Position numbers and translations under genes: made by a program. Source: Streptomyces roseofulvus (GTDB taxonomy: Bacteria > Actinomycetota > Actinomycetes > Streptomycetales > Streptomycetaceae). Taken from it: a stretch of 64,000 bases of DNA. The DNA lies in assembly GCF_039534915.1 (NCBI RefSeq), contig NZ_BAAAWE010000001.1, positions 1,116,001-1,180,000 on the forward strand, given 5' to 3'. Shown here piece after piece: positions 7,677 through 15,947 of the stretch (the stretch's first letter is position 1; each line of letters begins with the position of its first letter). A model generated the notes under the pieces. The model was not told where the DNA came from, did no database searches, and worked only from the letters and a program-made list of their open reading frames with translations.

Positions 7677-8764
7677 TGATCTGAGTCAGAGATTCGTCGG
7701 CAGTAGGCGGCGACCTTGTCGAGAATCTCGTCGGCGGTTTTCGTCCAGACGAAGGGCCTGGGGTGCTCGTTCCAGTCGGCGAGCCAGGCCCGGATGTCGC
7801 GTTCGAGGGCCTGGACGGAGCGGTGGACGCCGCGCTTGAGCTTCTTCTGCGTGAGTTCGGCGAACCACCGCTCGACCAGGTTCAGCCAGGACGCGCTGGT
7901 CGGCGTGAAATGCAGGTGGAACCGCGGATGGGCCAGCAGCCACTTCTTGATGTCGGGTGTCTTGTGCGTCGCGTAGTTGTCCAGGATCAGGTGAACCTGC
8001 AGATCAGCCGGGACTTCCTTGTCCAGCTTGGTCAGGAACTTCTTGAACTCCGCTGCCCGGTGGCGCCGGTGGAGGGAGCCGATGACCTTGCCGGTGGCTA
8101 CTTCGAGCGCGGCGAACAGGGTCGTGGTGCCGGCCCGGACATAGTCGTGGCTGCGGCGTTCAGGAACACCAGGCACCATCGGCAGCACCGGCTGGGACCG
8201 GTCCAGGGCCTGGATCTGCGACTTCTCGTCCACGCAGAGCACCAGAGCCTTCTCCGGCGGATCGAGATACAGACCGACGACGTCGCGGACCTTGTCGATG
8301 AACAACGGATCGGTCGACAGCTTGAACGTCTGCGACCGGTGCGGCGCCAGCGCGAACGCCCGCCAGATCCGCGAGACCGTCGACTGGGACATGCCTGTCG
8401 CCGCGGCCATCGACCTCGTCGACCAGTGGGTCGCGTTCTTCGGGGTCTCCTCGAGCGTCTTGACGATCACCCGCTCGACGTCGGCATCGGTGATCTTCCT
8501 CGGGACGCCGGGCCTCGGGTCGTCGCACAAACCGTCCAAGCCGCGTTCGATGAACCGGCGCCGCCAGGTGCGGACCGTGTCCGGAGTGACCCGCAGCCGG
8601 CGGGACACCTCCATGATCGAGTGGCCTTCGGCGCACTCCAGCACGATCCGCGACCTCTGGGCCAGAGCCTGGGCCGTCGTCCGGCGACGCAACCAGCCTT
8701 CCAGCACCGCCCGCTGGGCGTCAGTGACCGACAACGGCGGAATCTTCGGACCAGGACGACTCAT
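7673..8764 (-). CDS. IS630-family transposase
   Basis: A 363-residue DDE transposase from ATG 8764 (MSRPGPKIPPL); a TTG two codons upstream is also possible. The N-terminus has a helix-turn-helix (SIMEVSRRLRVTPDTVRTWRRRF) followed by a second winged helix region. The catalytic triad is visible as VDEKSQ (D), LDNYATH (D) and NLVERWFAEL (E) with the short D-E spacing of the IS630/Tc1-mariner group. The ORF runs to the very end of the element. Its TAG stop is made from the duplicated TA plus a flanking G, so termination depends on the target site. No frameshift or internal stop is seen. Confidence 0.93.
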   Translation of the reverse strand: MSRPGPKIPPLSVTDAQRAVLEGWLRRRTTAQALAQRSRIVLECAEGHSIMEVSRRLRVTPDTVRTWRRRFIERGLDGLCDDPRPGVPRKITDADVERVIVKTLEETPKNATHWSTRSMAAATGMSQSTVSRIWRAFALAPHRSQTFKLSTDPLFIDKVRDVVGLYLDPPEKALVLCVDEKSQIQALDRSQPVLPMVPGVPERRSHDYVRAGTTTLFAALEVATGKVIGSLHRRHRAAEFKKFLTKLDKEVPADLQVHLILDNYATHKTPDIKKWLLAHPRFHLHFTPTSASWLNLVERWFAELTQKKLKRGVHRSVQALERDIRAWLADWNEHPRPFVWTKTADEILDKVAAYCRRISDSDH

Positions 8765-8798
8765 GCCCAACCAACGACGAATCTCCGACTCAGGTCAC
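7676..8798 (-). mobile_element. IS630-family insertion sequence, 1,123 bp, TA target duplication
   Basis: The element is bounded by TA at 7674-7675 and 8799-8800. Its 24-bp terminal inverted repeats (7676-7699 and 8775-8798, starting GTGA) have 2 mismatches. It carries one full-length transposase gene and looks intact. It inserted into the TA of the CTAG at the right end of the MITE, which is also the stop codon of the P450 gene. Both copies of CTAG are therefore restored, and so is the P450 stop. Confidence 0.92.
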
Positions 8799-10063
8799 TA
8801 GCGGGCGGGGGCGCCGAGCCGGACGGGCAGGGCGCGGACACTGTTGCCGACGAAGCCCTTGTGCCGGGTCAGGGCGGCCTCGGGGACGGCCGGGGCGAGG
8901 TCGGGGAAGCGGGTGAAGAGGGCTTCGAGGGCGATCGCGGCCTCCATCCGGGCGAGCGGGGCGCCCAGGCAGTAGTGGGGGCCGTGGCCGAGGGACAGGT
9001 GCTTGGCCGTCCGGGTGAGGTCGAAGCGGTCGGCGTTCGGGCCGTGCGCGGCCGTGTCGCGGCCCGCCGGCGAGTAGCCGGCGAGGACGGGGGTGCCCCG
9101 GGGGATGAGGGTGCCGTCGACCGTCAGGTCCCGGGTGGGGTAGCGGAACGGGAAGTAGCTGACGGGGCTGTCCCAGCGGAGGGTCTCCTCGACGGCGTCC
9201 GCCCAGGTGGCCCGGCCCTCGGTGACGAGGGCGAGCTGGTCGCGGTGGGCGCAGAGGGCGCGCACGGCGTTGGTGACGAGGTTGAGGGTGGTCTCGTGGC
9301 CCGCGACGATCAGCAGCAGCAGGGTGCCGATCAGTTCCGGCTGGGTGAGCCGGTCGCCGCCCTCGTCGCGGGCGGCGATCAGGGCGCTCGTCAGGTCGTC
9401 GCCGGGGGCGGCCGCCTTGGCGGCGGCGATCGCGGCCAGCAGCTCGACCAGGTCGCGGTTGGCGGCGACGACCTGTGCCGGTTCGGTGTCGGTGGCGACG
9501 ACGAGGCTGGACAGCCGGTGCAGCGGTTCCTGGTGGGCGGGGTCGACGCCGAGGAGTTCGCAGATGACGCCGAGCGGCAGCGGCAGGGCGTAGTGGCGGC
9601 GCAGGTCGGCGACGCCGTCGCCGGCCGCGGCGGCCCCGGCGAGGCCGTCGAGCAGGCCCGCCGTCACCGCTTCGACGCGCGGGCGCAGCTCCTCGACGCG
9701 GCGCGCGGTGAAGGCGCTGCTGACGAGGGCGCGCAGCCGCCGGTGGTCGGCGCCGTCGGCGGTCATCATGCCGGGCACGGTGGCGAAGGTGCGCAGCGGC
9801 CACCCCTCGGGTATGCGGCCCTCGGCGAGCGCGGTGAAGTGCTGCGGGCCCTTGGCGACGTCGGGGTGGGCGAGGAAGTCGCGGAGGGCGTCGTGGCCGA
9901 GGACGACCATGCCGTCGATGTCTCCGGGCAGCACCACCGGCGCCACGGCGCCCTGGGCGAGCAGCCGCGCGTTGGCGGCGTGCGGGCAGCCGCCGGCCGG
10001 GTCGAGCCGGTACGGTTCCGGCGCCGGGGCGCGGTCCGCGGCGGCTGCGGGGTGTGCGTCCAT
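8798..10063 (-). CDS. cytochrome P450
   Basis: A 421-residue soluble bacterial P450 from ATG 10063, preceded by CAGGAGTG. The I-helix oxygen-activation motif AGHETT, the K-helix ExxR (EETLRW) and the haem-ligand loop GHGPHYCLGAPLAR with its Cys are all intact. It should hydroxylate or epoxidise a small molecule using an external ferredoxin; none is encoded nearby. No biosynthetic cluster surrounds it, so the substrate is unknown. Its TAG stop lies in the CTAG target site used in turn by the MITE and the IS630 element, and remains in place, so the reading frame is undamaged. Confidence 0.92.
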   Translation of the reverse strand: MDAHPAAAADRAPAPEPYRLDPAGGCPHAANARLLAQGAVAPVVLPGDIDGMVVLGHDALRDFLAHPDVAKGPQHFTALAEGRIPEGWPLRTFATVPGMMTADGADHRRLRALVSSAFTARRVEELRPRVEAVTAGLLDGLAGAAAAGDGVADLRRHYALPLPLGVICELLGVDPAHQEPLHRLSSLVVATDTEPAQVVAANRDLVELLAAIAAAKAAAPGDDLTSALIAARDEGGDRLTQPELIGTLLLLIVAGHETTLNLVTNAVRALCAHRDQLALVTEGRATWADAVEETLRWDSPVSYFPFRYPTRDLTVDGTLIPRGTPVLAGYSPAGRDTAAHGPNADRFDLTRTAKHLSLGHGPHYCLGAPLARMEAAIALEALFTRFPDLAPAVPEAALTRHKGFVGNSVRALPVRLGAPAR

Positions 10064-10337
10064 GTCCACTCCTGACGATGGGTGAGAGAGACCGCCGGAC
10101 GGGCACCGGGACGGCCGCCCGCATCCTAGGCTCAACGCACACGTGTTCGTGCGCAGTTGCGGCCGCCGGGCGCGGCCGGGCCGCGGTCCGTCGCGGGCCC
10201 GCTCACCCGCCCGGCGGGGCGCGGTGGTGCCACGACCACCCGCCCGGCGGCACGACGCGCCGCCCGGCGTCGCGTTCGCTAGGCCGGGTGGCGCACTCCG
10301 CTCTGCGCGCTCCTCCCCTCCTTCCTACGGTGGCTGA

Positions 10338-11585
10338 ATGATCGTCACGTCAGCTCTTCGCCATGCCGCCGCGGGCTCCGCCGCGATGCTGCTCGTGCTC
10401 TCCGCCCCTCTGGCCGCCGCCGCGACCCCGCTCCGCGCCCCGGTGTCCGCCCCCGCCCTCGGACCTGGCTCCCTCTCGGAACCGACCCCTCCCGCGCGGC
10501 GGTTCGTGGACACGGCCCGTCTCGACCGGTCCGGGACGCAGGTGCAGCCGCTGGCCGGCGCCCCGGCCGTGCCCTCGCTGTCGGCGCTGTCCTGGGTGGT
10601 GGCCGACGCCGGGACGGGCGAGGTGCTCGCCGCCCGTTCCGCGCACCGGAAGCTGCCGCCGGCCAGCACGCTCAAGGCCCTGTTCGCGCTGACGGCGCTG
10701 CCGCACCACGAGGCGGACGAGCGGCACACGGTGGCCGACGAGGAGCTGACGGGGATCGGCGAGGGCAGCAGCCTCGTCGGGGTCAAGGAGGGGTACACGT
10801 ACCGGGTCTCCGACCTGTGGAACGGCGTCTTCCTCAGCTCGGGCAACGACGCCGTGCACGTCCTCGCGGCAATGAGCGGCGGCTGGGAGTCGATGGCCCG
10901 CCAGATGCAGGAGAAGGCCCGGTCGCTGGGGGCCCGTGACACCCACGTGGTCTCCCCCGACGGGTACGACGCGCCGGGCCAGGTCTCGTCCGCGTACGAC
11001 CTGGCGGTCTTCGGCCGGGCGGGCGTCCTGGACCCGGAGTTCACCCGCTACTGCTCGACGGCGTACGCGGACTTCCCGGCGGGCTCGTGGTCGTACGGCA
11101 TCGCCAACACCAACCGGCTCCTCACCGGCGCGGACGGCGTCGGCCGCTACCCGGGCATCATCGGCGTCAAGAACGGCTACACGAGCAACGCGGGCAACAC
11201 GCTCGTCGCCGCCGCCCGCCGGGGCGACCGCACCCTCGTCGTGTCGGTGATGAACCCGCAGTCGGGCGGCGGCCTCGCCGTGTACGAGGAGGCCCGCGCC
11301 CTGCTCGACTGGGGCTTCGCGGCGGCGGGCAAGGTCCAGCCGGTCGGCTCGCTCCTGCCGCCGAAGTCGCCGGAGGCCGACCGGTCGGACACCCGCACCG
11401 TGTCCGCGCCCGGCCGGGCCGGCGCTCCCGCCGCCGCCCCGGGCACCACGGCCGAGCGCCCGGCCGCCGCCGCGGCAGCCCCCGGCCAGGGCCCGTCGGT
11501 GGCGCTCCCCCTGACCCTGGTCGCCTCCGCCTGCTCGGCCGCGGTGGCCCTCTGGGCCTGGCGCCGCCGGGTCCCGCGCCTCTGA
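10338..11585 (+). CDS. D-alanyl-D-alanine carboxypeptidase (peptidase S11)
   Basis: A 415-residue exported penicillin-binding protein. It has an N-terminal signal peptide (AAGSAAMLLVLSAPLAAAATP), then the three active-site motifs: SxxK in PASTLKAL, SxN in SSGNDAV, and KNG in IGVKNGYTSNAGNT, where KTG is more usual. A Pro/Ala linker leads to a C-terminal membrane helix (ALPLTLVASACSAAVALWAW) and an Arg-rich tail. It therefore acts outside the cell, anchored in the membrane, trimming the terminal D-Ala of peptidoglycan pentapeptides. The start has only a weak ribosome-binding site. Upstream are 274 bp shared with the divergent P450, which hold no other gene. Confidence 0.88.
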   Translation: MIVTSALRHAAAGSAAMLLVLSAPLAAAATPLRAPVSAPALGPGSLSEPTPPARRFVDTARLDRSGTQVQPLAGAPAVPSLSALSWVVADAGTGEVLAARSAHRKLPPASTLKALFALTALPHHEADERHTVADEELTGIGEGSSLVGVKEGYTYRVSDLWNGVFLSSGNDAVHVLAAMSGGWESMARQMQEKARSLGARDTHVVSPDGYDAPGQVSSAYDLAVFGRAGVLDPEFTRYCSTAYADFPAGSWSYGIANTNRLLTGADGVGRYPGIIGVKNGYTSNAGNTLVAAARRGDRTLVVSVMNPQSGGGLAVYEEARALLDWGFAAAGKVQPVGSLLPPKSPEADRSDTRTVSAPGRAGAPAAAPGTTAERPAAAAAAPGQGPSVALPLTLVASACSAAVALWAWRRRVPRL

Positions 11586-11591
11586 GTCCGG

Positions 11592-12155
11592 TCAGGGCCC
11601 CGTCGGCGTACGGGAGCGACGGTGGGCGGCCACCCGTTCACGGGTGGCGCACCGCCGGGAGCAGTAGCGGCGTTCGGGTCCGCTGCCGTGGGCCACGAAC
11701 ACCCGCCCGCACGACGCGGACGCGCAGGTGCGCCCCGGCGGGGCCTGCCGCTCCCAGAGCAGGACGGTGAGCGCGAGACAGCCGGAGGCCAGGAACCACG
11801 GCGTCCAGGGGGCGTCGTCGGCGGTGTCCGCGTGCGGGTGCCAGGGCGCGGTGCCGCCGTGCGAGGTGAGCCGGAGGGGCCCGGTGTGGGCGGCGAGCAG
11901 GGTGTTGAGAAGGGCGGCGGCCTCGTCGGCGGAGCCCGCGGCGAACACCTCCCTGAGGTGGACGGCGGCGGCCCGCATCAGGGTGACGTCCTCGGCGCTC
12001 ACGTCGACGGGGGCGGGTTCGCCGTGGGCGAGGAGCACGGCGGCGATCTCGTCGGGGTCTGCCGCCGGGTCGGCCAGCGCGTTGACGAGGGCGGCGGTGC
12101 GCATCGCCATGGCGACGGTGGAGTGCCGGGCGGACCGGTCGGGGAGGACGGGCAT
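11592..12155 (-). CDS. CGNR zinc-finger (ABATE) putative regulator
   Basis: A 187-residue protein from ATG 12155; ATG 12173, six codons upstream, is an alternative. The C-terminal third is a CGNR-type zinc finger with cysteines in CASASCGRVFVAHGSGPERRYCSRRC, followed by the basic stretch TRERVAAHRRSR. The N-terminus (TAALVNALADPAADPDEIAAVL) matches the ABATE domain that goes with it. Such proteins are presumed transcription factors. It is divergent from the MFS transporter, with 57 bp between starts, so it may control that gene. Confidence 0.82.
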   Translation of the reverse strand: MPVLPDRSARHSTVAMAMRTAALVNALADPAADPDEIAAVLLAHGEPAPVDVSAEDVTLMRAAAVHLREVFAAGSADEAAALLNTLLAAHTGPLRLTSHGGTAPWHPHADTADDAPWTPWFLASGCLALTVLLWERQAPPGRTCASASCGRVFVAHGSGPERRYCSRRCATRERVAAHRRSRTPTGP

Positions 12156-12212
12156 CGGCCGAATGTAACGCATATTGCGAGGTTTTGAGTTACCTCCGTA
12201 GCCTCGGGCGCC

Positions 12213-13481
12213 ATGCGCAGCAGCCCGCGAAAGCCTCGCCGTCCCGCCGTCGCCGCCCATCTGGCGGGGGCGCTCGCCGCGCGGACCGGCGACGAGACGT
12301 CCGGCCCCGCGCTGACCCTCGCCGGGTTCGCCGTCGCCGGATCGACGTCCCGGGCCGGGACGCTCCTCGCCTGCGTCACGGTCGCGGCGGCGGTCGGCGG
12401 TCCGCTCCTGGGCACGCTCCTGGACCGGGCCCGGTGGCCGGGGCGACTCCTGACCGGCGCGCTCGTCCTGTACGCGGCGGGGCTCGGCGCCGTGCTCCTC
12501 GGGCTCGGCCGGCTGCCGTTCGGCGTGACGGCGCTGCTCGCGGTGGTGACGGGGCTGATGGGCCCGGCTCTGGCCGGCGGCTGGACGGCGCAGTTGCCCC
12601 GGCTCGCGCCCGCCGACCGGATGGCGCGGCTGCACGGTCTGGACGCGCTGACGTTCTCGCTCGCGGCGCTGGCCGGCCCGGCGCTCGCCGGAGGTGCGAC
12701 GCTGCTGCTCGGGGCGCCTGCGGCGGTCGTCCTCGCGGCCGCCCTCGTCGCGGCGGCGGCGCCGGTCGCCTGGTGGCTGCCGCCTGCCGGACCGCCGCCG
12801 GACGGGGCGACGGGTGCGCGGGGCGTCGCGGCCGTGTTCCGGCGTCGACCGCTGCTGCGGGCCACGGTCACCTCGGTCGGCTGTGCCACCGCGCAGGGCA
12901 TGGTCGCGGCCTGTCTGCCCACGCTGGGGGCGTGCGTTCTGGGCGGTGCCGGCCGGGGGGCGCTGCTGCTCTCCGTGGCGGCGGCCGCCGCGCTGGCGGC
13001 GACCGCGGTGCACGCCCGCCGGCCGGGCGCGGTGCCGCCGGAGCGGTTGCTGTGGGGTGGGGCGCTGGCGCAGGCGGGCGCGTGGGCGGCGGCCGCCGGG
13101 GCGGTGGGCGTCACGGGCGGCGCGGGCGGTGCGGCAGCTCTGGTGGCGGCGTTCACGGTGGCGGGAGCCGCCGAAGGCCCGCAGCTGACGGCTCTGTTCT
13201 CGGTCCGGCACGCGCAGACGCCGCGTCGCCTGCGCGGCCGGGTGTTCACCACCGGCGCCAGCCTGAAGATCACTGGGTTCGCGGTCGGCGCGGCAGTGGC
13301 GGGGGCCGTGGCGGCCGGGGCGCCGGCGCGGGCGCTGCTGCTCGCGGCGGTGGTCTGCGCGGGGGCGGTGCTGCCCTACGTCGGCCGGGAGGACGGCGTC
13401 ACAGGGGTGCGCGGGGGGCCCGGGCGGCGACGTAGCGTTCGGCGGCGCGGAGGGCTTCGGGGGTGGAGCGGACGCCCATGA
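12213..13481 (+). CDS. MFS transporter
   Basis: A 422-residue integral membrane protein of the major facilitator superfamily. Around eleven to twelve hydrophobic segments are visible, with the motif-A-like loop GTLLDRARWPGR between TM2 and TM3 and a second basic loop RRLRGRVFTTGASLK in the C-half. It probably exports a small molecule; no substrate can be assigned. The final 30 residues (GGPGRRRSVRRRGGLRGWSGRP) are non-hydrophobic and are encoded where the gene overlaps the convergent DUF5133 gene by 83 bp, so the true biological end may be less conserved. It is divergent from the CGNR gene. Confidence 0.83.
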   Translation: MRSSPRKPRRPAVAAHLAGALAARTGDETSGPALTLAGFAVAGSTSRAGTLLACVTVAAAVGGPLLGTLLDRARWPGRLLTGALVLYAAGLGAVLLGLGRLPFGVTALLAVVTGLMGPALAGGWTAQLPRLAPADRMARLHGLDALTFSLAALAGPALAGGATLLLGAPAAVVLAAALVAAAAPVAWWLPPAGPPPDGATGARGVAAVFRRRPLLRATVTSVGCATAQGMVAACLPTLGACVLGGAGRGALLLSVAAAAALAATAVHARRPGAVPPERLLWGGALAQAGAWAAAAGAVGVTGGAGGAAALVAAFTVAGAAEGPQLTALFSVRHAQTPRRLRGRVFTTGASLKITGFAVGAAVAGAVAAGAPARALLLAAVVCAGAVLPYVGREDGVTGVRGGPGRRRSVRRRGGLRGWSGRP

Positions 13482-13617
13482 GCACGCACAGGGTGTAGGC
13501 GGTGTCCTCGAAGCGACGGCGGACGGAGGGGTCGCCGGGGGTGGCGCGGACGGTGCGTTCCTGGGCGCGGTAGTGCCGGAGGAGCCGTTCGACGGTGTTC
13601 CGGTCGGGCAGCAGCAT
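13399..13617 (-). CDS. DUF5133 domain protein
   Basis: A 72-residue protein from ATG 13617, with GGAGG at 13622-13626. Sequence MLLPDRNTVERLLRHY, then GDPSVRRRFEDTAYTLCVLMG, then ALRAAERYVAA matches the small Streptomyces DUF5133 family, whose function is unknown. Members are often found as several paralogues per genome near secondary-metabolite or regulatory loci. The 3' end overlaps the convergent MFS gene. Confidence 0.78.
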   Translation of the reverse strand: MLLPDRNTVERLLRHYRAQERTVRATPGDPSVRRRFEDTAYTLCVLMGVRSTPEALRAAERYVAARAPRAPL

Positions 13618-13760
13618 GGGTTCCTCCGTGGCGGCCCCCCGTCTCGTGCGTCGCTCCATGGTGCTCAGCGCCGGACGCTCGCGCGACCCGGATGGTCACG
13701 TTGGGTCACCCGGAGCGGGCCGAGGTGCGGACGTCGCCCGGATGGCGGAGGGTCGAAGAC

Positions 13761-14798
13761 ATGAACGCGAGCACACGGCTGAGGGTGGTCGTCACGGGCG
13801 CCACCGGGAACGTGGGAACGAGCGTGGTGCGGGCCCTGGCGGCCGCGTCGGAGGTCGGTTCCGTCCTCGGAGTGGCCCGCCGGCTGCCGGGGCTCGATCT
13901 GCCGGGCGTCGAATGGGCCGCCGTCGACCTGTCCGAGGACGGCGACGAACCGCGGCTCGCCCAGTACGTGGCCGACGCCGACGCGGTCGTGCACCTGGCG
14001 TGGCGCTTCCAGCCGACGCACGACCCCGTGAAGACCTGGCGCACCAACGTGCTGGGCACCGTGCGGGTCTGCGACGCGGTCGCGGCGGCCCGGGTGCCCG
14101 CGCTGGTGTGCGCCTCCTCGGTGGGGGCGTACTCCCCCGGGCCCGAGAGCGGCGCGCCGGTCTCCGAGGCGTGGCCGACGCACGGCTGGCCGGGCGCCGC
14201 GTACAGCCGGGAGAAGGCGTACGTGGAGCGGGTCCTCGACACCTTCGAACGCGATCATCCGCAGACCCGGGTGGTGCGGATGCGGCCGGCGTTCCTCTTC
14301 AAGGAGGAGGCGGCGAGCGAGCAGCGCCGGATCTTCGCGGGCCGGTTCCTGCCCGGGCAGCTGGTCCGGCCCGATCTGCTGCCGGTGCTGCCGGAGCCGG
14401 CGGGCCTGCGTTTCCAGGTGCTCCACACCGACGACGCCGCCGACGCGTACGCGCGGGCGGTGCTGCGGGACGTGCGGGGCGCGTTCAACCTGGCGGCGGA
14501 GCCGGTTGTCGACGCGGCGCTGCTCGGCGAGCTGTTCAAGGCCCGGCCGGTGCGGGTCCCGGCGGGCGCGGTGCGGGGCGCGCTCGCGGCGGCCTGGCGT
14601 CTGCGGATCGCCCCCGCCTCTCCCGGCCTCTTCGACCTCCTGCGGCACATCCCGGTGATGGCGACCGACCGGGCGCGCGAGGAGCTGGACTGGCGGCCCG
14701 AGGCGACCTCGGTGGAGGCACTGGAGGCGTTCCTGCGCGGTGTGCGCTCCGGCGCGGGCGGCGACACGGCTCCCCTGGCCGGGCGTCGCGTCGCCTGA
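13761..14798 (+). CDS. NAD-dependent epimerase/dehydratase (extended SDR)
   Basis: A 345-residue extended short-chain dehydrogenase from ATG 13761, with GGAGGG nine bases upstream. It shows the nucleotide-binding motif GATGNVGTSVVRAL, the DAVVHLAW strand, and a YxxxK catalytic pair in AAYSREKAYVE preceded by ASSVGAY (Ser). It should act on a nucleotide sugar or other alcohol. It stands alone, 24 bp from the convergent GST-like gene, so no pathway is indicated. Confidence 0.87.
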   Translation: MNASTRLRVVVTGATGNVGTSVVRALAAASEVGSVLGVARRLPGLDLPGVEWAAVDLSEDGDEPRLAQYVADADAVVHLAWRFQPTHDPVKTWRTNVLGTVRVCDAVAAARVPALVCASSVGAYSPGPESGAPVSEAWPTHGWPGAAYSREKAYVERVLDTFERDHPQTRVVRMRPAFLFKEEAASEQRRIFAGRFLPGQLVRPDLLPVLPEPAGLRFQVLHTDDAADAYARAVLRDVRGAFNLAAEPVVDAALLGELFKARPVRVPAGAVRGALAAAWRLRIAPASPGLFDLLRHIPVMATDRAREELDWRPEATSVEALEAFLRGVRSGAGGDTAPLAGRRVA

Positions 14799-14822
14799 GT
14801 CCCGTCGTGCCGGGGCCCGCGG

Positions 14823-15704
14823 TCAGCCGCCGGTGCCGGTGCCGCCCCAGTCGACGATCCGGATCGCCGCGCCGGCCGCCTCCCGCCCCCGGCAGTGCGC
14901 GCGGTGGCGGCGCAGGACCGCGTCGACGTCGAGGTGGCGGGCGAACGCGGGGTGGGCGGCGAGCCGTTGGGCATAGGCCCAGAGCGTCCGGTGGCCGGCG
15001 ACGCGGTCCAGGGCGGCGGCGTCCAGGTGCCAGCGGTGGACGGTGTCGAGCCGCAGCAGGGCGCCCCACACGTGCACGTCGGCGAGGGTCGGGTCGGAGC
15101 CGAGGAGGTACGGCCGGCCGGTGAGCCGCGCGTCGAGGGCCGCGAGCGCCTCGAAGAGCGTCCCGAGGGCCTCCTCGGCCTCCCGCCGTGCGCCCTCGTC
15201 CGGGTGGAGGCCGAGTTCGCCGGCGCGCTGCGCCGCCCGGTGGACTCCGTCCTCGCAGAGCGCGGCGAGGCCGTCGATCTCCGCGCGGTGCTCCTCCGGC
15301 AGCAGGTCGGGCCCGTCGCCCCGGAAGCGGAGGGCGAGGTCGCGCAGGATGTGGGGGACGTGGTTGCTGACGATCCGGCCGGTCCAGGCGTCGCCGAGGA
15401 CGGGCGCGGTGGCGGGTCCGGTGTACAGGTGGGCGCCGGCCTCGTAGAGGGGGCGGAGGGCCGTGTACGAGCCGTCGGCGGCGTCGGGGAGTTCGGGGAG
15501 GAGGCGCAGCGGCAGGGTGGCGTCGAGGCCGAGGAGTCCGTGGGTGACGGCGAGGCTCAGACAGCCGGGGTCGGCCGGGGCGAGGTGGAGCCGGTAGCGG
15601 TGCGGCACGGCGTAGTGGCCGCTGTCGGCGGACCGGCCGATCCGGCCGCGGAAGGCGGGCGCGGCGGAGGCGGGCAGCAGCGCGGAGGGGACGACGACGG
15701 ACAT
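14823..15704 (-). CDS. Xi-class glutathione S-transferase / hydroquinone reductase-like protein
   Basis: A 293-residue thioredoxin-fold plus alpha-helical transferase. The VLGDAWTGRIVSNHVPHILRDL segment and the C-terminal RPYLLGSDPTLADVHVWGALLRLD are hallmarks of ECM4/YqjG (Xi-class) enzymes, which reduce thiol-conjugated hydroquinones. The catalytic CPWAH motif is not present: the equivalent region reads APADPGCLSLAV, which keeps a Cys one position off. In mycothiol-making bacteria the thiol would not be glutathione. Immediately upstream on the same strand are a hairpin and a cysteine-containing leader peptide, which suggests control by cysteine supply. Confidence 0.75.
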   Translation of the reverse strand: MSVVVPSALLPASAAPAFRGRIGRSADSGHYAVPHRYRLHLAPADPGCLSLAVTHGLLGLDATLPLRLLPELPDAADGSYTALRPLYEAGAHLYTGPATAPVLGDAWTGRIVSNHVPHILRDLALRFRGDGPDLLPEEHRAEIDGLAALCEDGVHRAAQRAGELGLHPDEGARREAEEALGTLFEALAALDARLTGRPYLLGSDPTLADVHVWGALLRLDTVHRWHLDAAALDRVAGHRTLWAYAQRLAAHPAFARHLDVDAVLRRHRAHCRGREAAGAAIRIVDWGGTGTGG

Positions 15705-15733
15705 GGTGCTCCCAGGGTTGCTCGGTGCCGGGT

Positions 15734-15774
15734 CCGCGCGGGCTCCGTCGGGACGCGGCGGAACGCCCGCGCGG
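15734..15774 (-). promoter_or_regulatory. hairpin between leader peptide and GST-like gene
   Basis: A perfect 10-bp inverted repeat, CCGCGCGGGC (15734-15743) and GCCCGCGCGG (15765-15774), lies between the stop of the leader ORF and the GST-like start. Placement fits an attenuator or anti-attenuator arm responding to translation of the leader. There is no T-run, as is usual in Streptomyces. Confidence 0.4.
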
Positions 15775-15836
15775 CGGCGGCTGAGTGACGGGAAGACGGT
15801 GACCGGGAAGGCCGCGACGGAGGCGGCGGGGCGCGG

Positions 15837-15947
15837 TCAGGCCGCGCTGCACACCCGCAGCAGGTCGATGTGGCGGCGCGAGGTGAGCGGCAGGGAGCGC
15901 GGCAGGGGGCGGGCCTGCCGGCCGTCGAGCCCGTCGCCGTGTCGCAT
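15837..15947 (-). CDS. putative leader peptide (LLRVCSA type)
   Basis: A 36-residue ORF from ATG 15947, with AGGGA upstream. It ends in LTSRRHIDLLRVCSAA, the conserved tail of a family of short actinobacterial leader peptides usually found ahead of sulfur-assimilation genes. The single Cys five residues from the end is the likely sensing codon: ribosome stalling there when charged tRNA-Cys is low would alter downstream RNA folding. It lies 132 bp before the GST-like gene on the same strand and is divergent from an Rrf2 regulator, which supports a sulfur-responsive role. Confidence 0.78.
   Translation of the reverse strand: MRHGDGLDGRQARPLPRSLPLTSRRHIDLLRVCSAA

Noticed and set aside
8798..10063. 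The P450 as part of a natural-product gene cluster
   Set aside because: No synthase, tailoring enzyme, ferredoxin or pathway regulator is nearby; the neighbours are housekeeping and mobile genes.
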